From NCBI GenBank assembly GCA_030590185.1, contig JAUUZB010000158.1, positions 1 to 7,485 of the forward strand: a stretch of DNA of 7,485 bases. The letters are read 5' to 3'. Shown here piece after piece: positions 1 through 6,415 of this stretch. Position numbers and translations under genes: made by a program. Positions within the stretch are counted from its first letter, which is position 1, and each line of letters begins with the position of its first letter. Source of the stretch: Deltaproteobacteria bacterium (lineage in GTDB: Bacteria; Myxococcota; XYA12-FULL-58-9; JAUUZB01). The notes under the pieces were generated by a model. That model searched no databases. It was not told the origin of the DNA and worked only from the letters and a program-made list of their open reading frames with translations.

Positions 1-1
1 G

Positions 2-3000
2 CGGCCGGTCGATACGCCGATCCGCGCGGTCTTCGACCAGGACATGAATCCCGCCACCATCGACGCCGCCAGCTTCCTGGTGTCGGGCGCCACCGGCGTG
101 GTCTCCTACGATCCGGGCACCCGCACCGCCAGCTTCGTCTCAGCGCCGGTCCTGGCGAACGACACGTTGGTCACCGTGACCCTCACCACCGCGATCCAGG
201 ATCTGGGCGGCGACCCGCTAGCGGCGGATTACGTGTGGAGCTTCACCACCGAGCCGGCGGTTGCCACCTACATCGCTGGCGACATCGACGCTCCGGCGGG
301 TTGGACCGATGCCTGGGTGCACGAAGCCAACGGCGTACACACCGTGGACGCCAACCCGGCCGACTATCTCATCCCGGTTGATGCGCGCACCGACAACCTG
401 CTCTTTGCCTGGGACGATCTCGACGGTGACGGTACCTACGATCCGGGGGACGAGGCTCGGCTGCGCTACTTCGACTGCATGATGGGGATCGAGGAGCTCG
501 ACACCACCGCCGGCAGCTTGACCGACATGCACCTCGAGCACGATTTCATGTGGGGCAACGTGCAGGTGCCCGGGACCTGGACCAACACCAAGGTCTACGA
601 GGCCGAGACCGGCAACGTGACGACGCCGGACGCCCTCGGGGACTACTCCCTGGCGGTCAACCCCGCTTGGTACCAGAGCACCCTGTTTGCCTTTGACGAC
701 CTGGACAGCGACAATCTCCTGGATGCCGGCGAGTCGCGCATCGGCTTTGGGGGCGACATCGATTTGTGTTGGGGCTGGCCCTCTCCGCCCTACAGCCTGG
801 TGGCGCGCGATATTACCGGTAACGTGGCCCTGGCGCCGGCGGCCTGGAACGCCAAGGTCGTGGCCACCTCTCCATGGGCGACCCCTCCGCTGGGCTCCGC
901 CGTGGCCACACCGGACGGCAGCGGCGACTATGTCTTGACCGTGGCCGGGGAGGCCTACCGCATCTGGGTGTTCGACGACGTCAACGACAACGGCGTGTGG
1001 GATGAGGGTGAGCCGATGATCCCGACCACCCCCTACCAGGTGCCGGAGAGCAGCTCCGACGTGAACGGGGTGGATCTGGTGCCGCGTTGGATCAGCGGCG
1101 ACGTCTCCCCACCGAACACCTGGACCCAGCCGCTGGTGGCGGTCTCCACCCTCTGGGGCAACTACTCCGACGGCACGGTGGGCCCGTTCGCGGCGGGGGC
1201 GACCACGGCGTACAGCATTCCGACCGGTGTCTTTAACCAGGTGTACGTCTTCATGTTCGATGATCTCGACGGCGACCAGGTTTGGTCTTGGGACACCCGG
1301 GAGCCGCGGGTCGACTACCTCGGCAACCCGCTCAACACCGTACCCGGGGATCTCACCGGCATCGATCTCGTGGCGCGCACCATGACTGGTACGGTTACGG
1401 TCACCGGCGTGCCGCCGATCTGGACCAACCCCTGGGTGACGGTGAGTCAGGGCGCTGCTCAGAGCCTGCTCCCGCTGACGGGCAACACCTTCTCCGGCTT
1501 CGTCGGTGCCAACACCAACACCTATGTGCGGGTCTTTGACGACCTCGACGGCGACGGAGTGTACGCTTGGCCGGAGCCCCGCATCGACTCGGCGGCGAAC
1601 CCGGTCGACACCACTGGCGTCGGACCATTCGTCGTCGATATCGCGGTGTGCGATCCGAGCGGGACCGTCTCGGCGCCGCCGACCTGGACCGCTCCAGCCA
1701 CCCGCGTAAACGCCTGGAGCGCTCCGGGCGCTGATTCGAACGGTGCGGTCGTCGCCGCGAGCCACACCACCTACACCTCGCGCACCGCGGACAATTACTT
1801 CTATCTGTTCGATGACCTCGACGGTGATGGCGTCTACGATGGCTGGCCCAACCCGGAGCCGCAGATCGCGTACGCCAACAACCCGCGCAGCACCAACGGT
1901 GGCCAGTGTGGGCGCAACGACATTGACTTCACCTTCCGGACGATCAGCGGTAACGTGGTGCCGCCGGGGACCTGGGCCAACCCGCTGGTCAGCTCCACCT
2001 CGTCAAACGTAACCGGGGTCACTCCCGATGGGGCGGGCGACTATGTGTTGTACGTCGCCGAAGGCGAGCACTCGGTGGTGCTCTTCGATGACCTCAACGG
2101 TAACGGACGCTACGACTGGCTCGAGCCCGCGGTCTACTATGAGGCCAACCCGGTCGACACCAGCGGTGGTGATCAGGCCGGCATCGACATCGTGGTGCGC
2201 ACCATCAGCGGCCGGATCACGCCGCCACCCACCTGGAGCCAGCCGATGGTGGTCGATACCTGGAGCTACTCCACGGCGGTCCCGGATGCGGGTGGTCTCT
2301 ATCTCCTGTACGTCGGCGCTACCCCGGACAACTACGTGGCCATGTTCGACGACGTCAACGGTAATGGGCAGCTCGATTGGTGGCCGGACCAGGAACCGCG
2401 CATTGACTACGAGCTCAACCCGGTCGACACCGCCGCGGCCAGCGTCACGGGGATCAACATCGACTACGTGACCATCTCCGGGCACATCACCCCGCCGCCG
2501 ACCTGGGTCAACCCGATGATCTCGGCCGATTGGGCCACCGGCACGGCGCGGGACGCGGGGAACGCCTACGTCATCTACGTTGGGCGCGGCGTCTTCACCG
2601 TCCTGATGTTCGACGACCTCAACTTCGACGGTAATTTTGCCGGCGCCGAGCCTTGGATCGAGTACCAGGCCAACCCGGTCGACACCACCGGCGGTAGTCG
2701 GGTCGGGATCGACATCACCATCGCGATGATCAGCGGTCACGCCGATCCGCCGCCCACCTGGGCCAACCCGATGGTCGGTGACCTCTGGTTCTTCCCCGGT
2801 GCGGCGGCCCCGTTGGATGCCAGCAACGACTACGCGCTCGGCGTCGGTTTTGACCCGAACCACCAGCTCGGGATGTTCGACGACGTCAATGGCAACGGCG
2901 TCTACGACTGGGGCGAGCCCTGGATCGAGTACACCAACAACCCGGTCGACACCTCCGGGGGCAGCGTCGCTGGCATCGACATCATCCACGCGACCATCAG

Positions 3001-3568
3001 CGGCACCGTGACCGCGCCGGCCGCCTGGCTCAACGTCAAGGTGATCGACGACAGCATCGGCTGGCCGTCGATGCCGACCGCCATCCCCGACGCCGGAGGC
3101 AACTACATCATCTATGTGGGGCCGGCCGTGGATCACAACGTCCTCATGTTCGAGGATCTCAACGGTGACGGTTGGCCCTGGGGAGAGTCCCAGGTGCACT
3201 ACCCGGCCAACCCGGTCGACACCACCCTCGGTGACCAAATCGGCATCGACATCGTGCCAGCCACGATCAGTGGCCTGTTCATTGACCCGGGCTACACAAC
3301 GCCGCGGGCCGGTGCGATCCCGTCGGTGGCATGGCTCCAGCCTGTCGTCGACCCGGTGGCGGGAACCTACCTGTTGGAGGTCGACTACGACGTGTTCACG
3401 GTGATCATGTACGACGACCTCAACAGCAACTACCGCTTCGATGCCGGCGAGCCGGCTGAGCAGTATTGCCCGGGTGGAGCGGCCACGCCGGTGTCCACGT
3501 GGCCCGGGCCGCAGACCGCGGACCTCGACGCGGTGGGCCCGCCGGGCACCACCTGTGCGTATCCCTAG
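2..3568 (+). CDS. Large repeat protein, 5'-truncated: Big_5 Ig-like domain plus 12 calcium-loop repeats
   Basis: The frame is already open at base 2, so the true start and any signal peptide lie upstream; the first visible Met (44) is inside a domain. Residues are numbered from that Met. The first ~70 residues, with the codons before them, fit a Big_5 (SbsA-type) Ig-like domain: 'AVFDQDMNPATID' early and 'YVWSFTTE' at the end. Residues ~76-1174 are twelve units opening with 'ISG.(V/I).PPPTW..P' and continuing through 'D..G.Y.L.V', an aspartate loop 'FDDLNGNG.YD.GEP', then 'NPVDT..G...GIDI'. The opening and the 'G.Y.L.V' strand recall CarboxypepD_reg/Cna-B-like beta-sandwiches; the loop matches the EF-hand Ca2+ pattern. 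The protein is acidic and has only three Lys. It ends at TAG 3566-3568 with no LPXTG, transmembrane or other sorting signal that I recognise. A secreted or surface structural/adhesive role is inferred; the specific function is unknown. Confidence 0.85.
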   Translation, partial: RPVDTPIRAVFDQDMNPATIDAASFLVSGATGVVSYDPGTRTASFVSAPVLANDTLVTVTLTTAIQDLGGDPLAADYVWSFTTEPAVATYIAGDIDAPAGWTDAWVHEANGVHTVDANPADYLIPVDARTDNLLFAWDDLDGDGTYDPGDEARLRYFDCMMGIEELDTTAGSLTDMHLEHDFMWGNVQVPGTWTNTKVYEAETGNVTTPDALGDYSLAVNPAWYQSTLFAFDDLDSDNLLDAGESRIGFGGDIDLCWGWPSPPYSLVARDITGNVALAPAAWNAKVVATSPWATPPLGSAVATPDGSGDYVLTVAGEAYRIWVFDDVNDNGVWDEGEPMIPTTPYQVPESSSDVNGVDLVPRWISGDVSPPNTWTQPLVAVSTLWGNYSDGTVGPFAAGATTAYSIPTGVFNQVYVFMFDDLDGDQVWSWDTREPRVDYLGNPLNTVPGDLTGIDLVARTMTGTVTVTGVPPIWTNPWVTVSQGAAQSLLPLTGNTFSGFVGANTNTYVRVFDDLDGDGVYAWPEPRIDSAANPVDTTGVGPFVVDIAVCDPSGTVSAPPTWTAPATRVNAWSAPGADSNGAVVAASHTTYTSRTADNYFYLFDDLDGDGVYDGWPNPEPQIAYANNPRSTNGGQCGRNDIDFTFRTISGNVVPPGTWANPLVSSTSSNVTGVTPDGAGDYVLYVAEGEHSVVLFDDLNGNGRYDWLEPAVYYEANPVDTSGGDQAGIDIVVRTISGRITPPPTWSQPMVVDTWSYSTAVPDAGGLYLLYVGATPDNYVAMFDDVNGNGQLDWWPDQEPRIDYELNPVDTAAASVTGINIDYVTISGHITPPPTWVNPMISADWATGTARDAGNAYVIYVGRGVFTVLMFDDLNFDGNFAGAEPWIEYQANPVDTTGGSRVGIDITIAMISGHADPPPTWANPMVGDLWFFPGAAAPLDASNDYALGVGFDPNHQLGMFDDVNGNGVYDWGEPWIEYTNNPVDTSGGSVAGIDIIHATISGTVTAPAAWLNVKVIDDSIGWPSMPTAIPDAGGNYIIYVGPAVDHNVLMFEDLNGDGWPWGESQVHYPANPVDTTLGDQIGIDIVPATISGLFIDPGYTTPRAGAIPSVAWLQPVVDPVAGTYLLEVDYDVFTVIMYDDLNSNYRFDAGEPAEQYCPGGAATPVSTWPGPQTADLDAVGPPGTTCAYP
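269..3565 (+). repeat. Twelve-unit tandem protein-coding repeat array with EF-hand-like loops
   Basis: Units begin at about 269, 548, 812, 1091, 1382, 1655, 1943, 2204, 2474, 2729, 2996 and 3266; each is 85-97 codons. Every unit carries a loop D-x-[DN]-x-[DN]-G/other followed by an aromatic and a downstream Glu. In unit 7 the loop spans 2090-2125 (D-L-N-G-N-G-R-Y-D-W-L-E), a full match to the 12-position EF-hand pattern (1, 3, 5, 6, 9, 12). Units 2, 3, 5, 7, 9, 10 and 12 keep the 12-residue spacing. Unit 1 has Asp at position 12, followed by Glu. Units 4, 6 and 8 have 2-3 extra residues before the Glu, and unit 11 is one residue short. Units 7-11 are most alike, and several share the bases AACCCGGTCGACACC. 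Units 1-3 are the most diverged. Confidence 0.9.
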
Positions 3569-3581
3569 GCCCGAGCTAGGG
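3563..3581 (+). other. Small hairpin overlapping the stop codon of the repeat gene
   Basis: CCCTAG (3563-3568) is the exact reverse complement of CTAGGG (3576-3581), with a 7-base loop. The left arm contains the TAG stop. The right arm shares its GGG with the base of the much stronger hairpin at 3579-3612, so the two cannot both form fully. It may be a chance consequence of the sequence around the stop. Confidence 0.35.
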
Positions 3582-3612
3582 CCCCGGGACCAGATCCTTG
3601 GTCCCGGGGCCC
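3579..3612 (+). terminator. Strong 14-bp hairpin, probable terminator of the repeat gene
   Basis: The left arm GGGCCCCGGGACCA (3579-3592) and right arm TGGTCCCGGGGCCC (3599-3612) pair perfectly over 14 bp around a six-base loop (GATCCT), starting 10 bases after the TAG. There is no T-run after the stem, so it is either a hairpin-only terminator or a 3'-end stabiliser working with Rho. Its position directly after the stop, before the promoter of the next gene, supports a terminator role. Confidence 0.7.
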
Positions 3613-3625
3613 ACCGGCCAGCTAA

Positions 3626-3649
3626 GCTCAGCGGTGGCTCACCGCGAGC
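3626..3649 (+). other. Second hairpin in the gap after the repeat gene
   Basis: GCTC(A)GCGGTG (3626-3636) pairs with CACCGCGAGC (3640-3649) around a GCT loop: ten base pairs with one bulged A at 3630. It lies 13 bases after the main terminator stem and has no T-run. It may be a backup terminator or transcript 3'-end structure. Confidence 0.4.
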
Positions 3650-3691
3650 CCGAGCCCCCGCCCTGCGGCTCCCGCGTCGAGCGGAGCGAAC

Positions 3692-3720
3692 TCCACATTC
3701 CGAGCCCCACGTACTATGAT
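3692..3720 (+). promoter_or_regulatory. Candidate sigma-70-type promoter for the PilZ-receiver gene
   Basis: TCCACA (3692-3697, 4 of 6 to TTGACA) is followed after exactly 17 bases by TATGAT (3715-3720, 5 of 6 to TATAAT). Transcription would begin near 3727, giving a leader of about 26 bases before the ATG at 3753. It lies downstream of the hairpins that end the previous gene, consistent with a separate transcription unit. Confidence 0.5.
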
Positions 3721-3752
3721 CTCGGTGAGGAGACCGGGCAGCAGCGCTGGGG

Positions 3753-5204
3753 ATGAGCGAGCAGGACACATACGATCTGGCCGTCGTCTTCGACAGCCTC
3801 TGGGTCCATTTCGATGAAGTCTCCCGGGAGCTGGGCGACCTCTTCGAGAACCTGACGCCCACCTTCCTGCAGCATCTCGACATCGCCTACCTCGAGCCGA
3901 GCACCCTCGTGTGTCGCTTGTGTTTTCACTCCACCGTGGTCTCTCCGACCCGCCTGGCGGATCGTCTCTCGGTGGCGCAGACCCGTCACTTCCGTGTCCT
4001 GGATCTGATGAGCATCTCGGGCACCGACGGTGAGAACGTCTACGACCGCCAGCTAGCCGGCGCCGTCTGGACCAAGTCCGATAGCCAAGACCCGCGGGCG
4101 GACCTCGCCGAGTTGCGCGAGCAGGCCAAGGGGGACGATGATTCCGATCGACGGAGCCTCGACCGGGTCGATTTCACCATCCCGGTGCGATTCGTGGGCG
4201 GGCCCGAGCCGGCGGTGGGGTTGGCGACGAACGTCAGCGCCAACGGTCTGTATGTCGAGAGCGACGTCATTCCCGATCTGGGCGCTGAGCTGGTCTTCTA
4301 CTTCCAGGCCTACCACGACACCCGGCTCGAGCACGTGCGCGGGCGGGTCGTGCGCCGGCTCAGCCACCTCGAGGCCCGCGAACAGGGCAAGGTACCGGGT
4401 TTTGCCGCGCAGCTCGACGAGCGGGACGCGCGCAGTCAACAGTTCGCCAGCTTTCTAGTCTACGCCGCGCGCGGCCGGCCGTGGCCCGAGCGCTCCGGGC
4501 GCTTGTACGAGCGTTTTCGCATGGAGTTTCCGGTGACCTACACCTACGACGGCGAGGAGCACCGGGAGTCGACGACCAACGTCAGCCGTGGCGGTTTGTA
4601 TGTGGCGTCGCAACGGCCTCCACCCGAAGGGGTGCAGCTCGCCATCGATCTACACTCCGACGACGCCGCAGAGACCGGCGTGACCTTTGAGGTCGTGGTC
4701 ACCCACCAGGTCCTGCCGGAGGAGGTGGCGCACGCCGCGGTGATCCCGGGGTTGGGTCTACGCTTTTTGGACAGCCCGGCGGATGTCGAGGCCAAGATGG
4801 AGCGCCTGCTCAGCAAGGGCGCCGTGGCGCCCGAGCGTCGTGTCCTGTTGGTCGATGATGACAGCTTTTTCCGGCGCGTCGTTGGGGGTGGGTTTCGCCA
4901 CGCCGGCTTCGAGGTGTTGGAGGCCGCCAGCGGTGAACAGGCCTACAAGCTCCTGGTGGGCGAGCTGTTGCGCGTCGACGCCATCCTGGTTGACTACTAC
5001 CTGCCCGGCATGAGCGCCCAGGCGTTGATCGATTGGATCCGGCGAGCCGACGCTTACTCCGACATCGCCGTCGCCATCATCACGGCGGCCGATCTCGACG
5101 ACAATGCCCTAGGCGCCCTCGAGCCGCTGCGGGTGGGGGATGTGATCCCGAAGGATTTGGCCCTCGAGGAGATGGTGGCGCGCATCGCCGCCTTGACGGA
5201 GTGA
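3753..5204 (+). CDS. Tandem PilZ - response regulator receiver protein (c-di-GMP / phosphorelay integrator)
   Basis: The protein has 483 residues. Residues 1 to ~128 form an acidic region I cannot assign to a family. PilZ 1 (~130-235) has RxxxR at R134/R138 and NxSxxG at N160-G165; PilZ 2 (~248-360) has R250/R254 and N276-G281. Both arginines and the NxSxxG motif are the known c-di-GMP ligands, and both domains keep them. Residues ~364-483 are a receiver domain with the acidic triad D368-D370, phospho-acceptor D414, T444 and K467 all present. No DNA-binding or enzymatic output is visible, so it probably acts by protein contact, for instance on motility, polysaccharide export or surface behaviour (inferred). 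ATG 3753 is the only ATG after the in-frame TGA at 3726-3728. Its Shine-Dalgarno is poor: GGAG at 3729-3732 lies ~20 bases away. No cognate kinase is in view. Confidence 0.9.
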   Translation: MSEQDTYDLAVVFDSLWVHFDEVSRELGDLFENLTPTFLQHLDIAYLEPSTLVCRLCFHSTVVSPTRLADRLSVAQTRHFRVLDLMSISGTDGENVYDRQLAGAVWTKSDSQDPRADLAELREQAKGDDDSDRRSLDRVDFTIPVRFVGGPEPAVGLATNVSANGLYVESDVIPDLGAELVFYFQAYHDTRLEHVRGRVVRRLSHLEAREQGKVPGFAAQLDERDARSQQFASFLVYAARGRPWPERSGRLYERFRMEFPVTYTYDGEEHRESTTNVSRGGLYVASQRPPPEGVQLAIDLHSDDAAETGVTFEVVVTHQVLPEEVAHAAVIPGLGLRFLDSPADVEAKMERLLSKGAVAPERRVLLVDDDSFFRRVVGGGFRHAGFEVLEAASGEQAYKLLVGELLRVDAILVDYYLPGMSAQALIDWIRRADAYSDIAVAIITAADLDDNALGALEPLRVGDVIPKDLALEEMVARIAALTE

Positions 5205-5238
5205 CAAAGACGACACACGGACCTGCCCCAGCCAGAGT

Positions 5239-5261
5239 GCGTGGTTCGGAATCCGCCACGC
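5239..5261. terminator. Possible bidirectional terminator hairpin between convergent genes
   Basis: GCGTGG (5239-5244) pairs with CCACGC (5256-5261). The interior adds CGG/CCG (5247-5249 with 5253-5255) around an AAT loop, leaving a TT bulge. It sits in the 92-base gap between the convergent stops of the PilZ-receiver gene and gshB, where a shared terminator is expected. No T-run follows on either strand, so the call rests on position and structure only. Confidence 0.4.
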
Positions 5262-5296
5262 CGGTCATCGCCGGGTAGGGATCAACGAGCTCCGCG

Positions 5297-6250
5297 TTAC
5301 TGCCGCTCGGCTGTCCCCTCGATACCGGCGACCATCTCCGCCGCCAGGTCCGGCCCGCCGAGCGCGGTCAGCTCGCGCACCAAGGTCGGGCTGGTGACGT
5401 TGACTTCGATCAGCCGATCCCCGACCACGTCGGCGCCCACGAAGGTGAGGCCGTCGGCGAGCAGGCGATCGCGTAGGGCGGCGGTGAGGGCCCGGTCGGT
5501 GTCGTTTGGATCGACGAGCTGCGGCCGGGCACCGACGTGAATGTTGGCCCGGTGGTCACCGCTCGGCACCTCCCGGCGCAACACGGCGCGCAGCTCGCCG
5601 TCGATGATGAACAACCGCCGGTCGCATTCGGCGCCCTCTGGGACAAAGGCCTGGACCATGGTCGGCGCCTTGCCCTCGAGGGTAAGCATGTCGAGCAGGG
5701 CGGGTAGGTTGGAGTCGCCGACCGTGAGGCGAACGACGCCCTGCCCGGCGTGGCCGTTGATCGGCTTGCCGATCGCTTCGCCCCCGACCTGCTCCACGAA
5801 CGCGCGCAGCACCCGGGGCGAGCTGCTGACCGTGGTGGCCGGACAGAGCTCGGGGAAGTTGAGGCTGTAGAGGTGCTCGTTGGCCTCGCGCAGTCCCCGC
5901 GGGCTGTTGATCACCCGTACGCCCTGCGCCTCGGCGACCGAGAGGAGCAGGGTGACGGTCAGATAGTCTTCGTCAAACGGCGGATCGGTGCGGATGAAGA
6001 TCGCGGCGCAGCTATTCGCTTCGATCCGGTCGTCGGAGATTGCGTCGTAGAAGGCAGCCGCCTGGTCGCGCACGCTCACGAACCGGCCCTCCAGGCGAGT
6101 CCGTCCCTCCTCGAGGCCCACGCCGCGGGGCTCGACGTGGAAGATGCGAAAGCCTCGCGCCTGGCCGGCGAGCATCAAGGCGAAGGAGGTGTCGGTGGCC
6201 GGGTTGACCCGTTCCATCGGGTCCATCACAAAGGCAAGGGTACGGGGCAC
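5297..6250 (-). CDS. gshB: Glutathione synthetase (ATP-grasp), GTG start
   Basis: This cytosolic ATP-grasp ligase joins gamma-glutamylcysteine and glycine, using ATP, to make glutathione, the second step of the pathway. From the GTG at 6250 it is 317 residues, close to E. coli GshB (316). Family motifs in order: V8-MDP near the N terminus, 'DTSFALML' (20-27), 'RTDPPFD' (87-93), 'VINSPRGLREANE' (113-125), 'GKP' (161-163), 'DRR' (210-212), 'GLTFVGADVVGD' (267-278) and 'EVNVTSP' (282-288), which holds the metal-binding E282/N284. An ATG at 6307 would add 19 residues that lack family similarity; the GTG has a perfect Shine-Dalgarno and starts where known GshB proteins start. The usual Gly-rich loop 'GMGG.G' reads 'GHAGQG' (166-171), an unusual variant. 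gshA, for the first step, is not in the window. The gene is divergent from hflX. Confidence 0.93.
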   Translation of the reverse strand: MPRTLAFVMDPMERVNPATDTSFALMLAGQARGFRIFHVEPRGVGLEEGRTRLEGRFVSVRDQAAAFYDAISDDRIEANSCAAIFIRTDPPFDEDYLTVTLLLSVAEAQGVRVINSPRGLREANEHLYSLNFPELCPATTVSSSPRVLRAFVEQVGGEAIGKPINGHAGQGVVRLTVGDSNLPALLDMLTLEGKAPTMVQAFVPEGAECDRRLFIIDGELRAVLRREVPSGDHRANIHVGARPQLVDPNDTDRALTAALRDRLLADGLTFVGADVVGDRLIEVNVTSPTLVRELTALGGPDLAAEMVAGIEGTAERQ

Positions 6251-6261
6251 GGGTTCTCCTC
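6251..6261 (-). promoter_or_regulatory. Shine-Dalgarno fixing the GTG start of gshB
   Basis: On the minus strand GAGGAG (6261-6256) precedes the GTG (6250-6248) by five bases (AACCC). This, together with the family N terminus 'LAFVMDP' shortly after, makes the GTG a much better start than the in-frame ATG at 6307. Confidence 0.8.
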
Positions 6262-6337
6262 GAGGCGGTGCAGGGCCATCCGAGATGGCGCGCTCTGGAT
6301 GCCGCATGCGCCGGTGGGATTCAAGGCCGGGGTTGCG

Positions 6338-6366
6338 TTGCCGACCTTCACGGCCTGGGTTATTCT
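6338..6366 (+). promoter_or_regulatory. Candidate sigma-70-type promoter for hflX
   Basis: TTGCCG (6338-6343, 4 of 6) is separated by 17 bases from TATTCT (6361-6366, 4 of 6). The start would be near 6373, leaving a leader of about 40 bases. On the opposite strand the same bases read TAGAAT (6367-6362, 5 of 6 to a -10 box), which could serve gshB, but no matching -35 is visible there. Heat-shock (sigma-32) control is common for hflX in enterobacteria; I see no such promoter here. Confidence 0.4.
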
Positions 6367-6381
6367 ACGGATAGAGCGTCA

Positions 6382-6397
6382 CCGCCCGTTGGGGCGG
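6382..6397 (+). other. GC-only hairpin in the hflX leader, just before the ribosome binding site
   Basis: CCGCCC (6382-6387) and GGGCGG (6392-6397) form a perfect 6-bp stem with a GTTG loop, ending three bases before the Shine-Dalgarno at 6401. It leaves the binding site unpaired. It could stabilise the leader or tune translation; it has no T-run and is unlikely to be a terminator. Confidence 0.4.
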
Positions 6398-6400
6398 CAC

Positions 6401-6412
6401 GGAGGAATTGGA

Positions 6413-6415
<3 letters not shown>
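6401..6415 (+). promoter_or_regulatory. Shine-Dalgarno and rare CTG start of hflX
   Basis: GGAGG (6401-6405) is followed after seven bases by an in-frame CTG (6413-6415). No ATG, GTG or TTG is in frame at this distance; the TTG at 6408 is out of frame and the next in-frame GTG (6434) is 28 bases from the Shine-Dalgarno. The peptide from CTG, 'LPKVNGNVTGLKPS', matches how long-form HflX proteins begin as I recall them (M-x-x-V-x-G-N-x-x-G-L-K-P-S). Confidence 0.6.

Noticed and set aside
218..1765. Long open frame (515 codons) on the minus strand inside the repeat gene
   Set aside because: It is antisense to a clearly coding repeat array. Its product is a low-complexity string rich in V, D, R, G and H that mirrors the sense codons, with no family motif. 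High GC removes antisense stops.
2003..3883. Antisense open frame of 626 codons running through the repeat gene, the hairpin gap and into the PilZ gene
   Set aside because: It spans a terminator, a promoter and two genes, and its composition is that of a reverse-frame shadow (VDRVG-type repeats). No ribosome binding site or domain supports it.
3900..3935. C-R-L-C-F-H segment in the PilZ protein as a metal site
   Set aside because: Only a single CxxC with one nearby His and no second pair of ligands; too little to call a zinc-binding domain.
6251..6307. Longer gshB start at the ATG at 6307
   Set aside because: The extra 19 residues have no family counterpart and there is no good ribosome binding site, whereas the GTG at 6250 has GAGGAG at five bases and starts next to the conserved 'LAFVMDP'.
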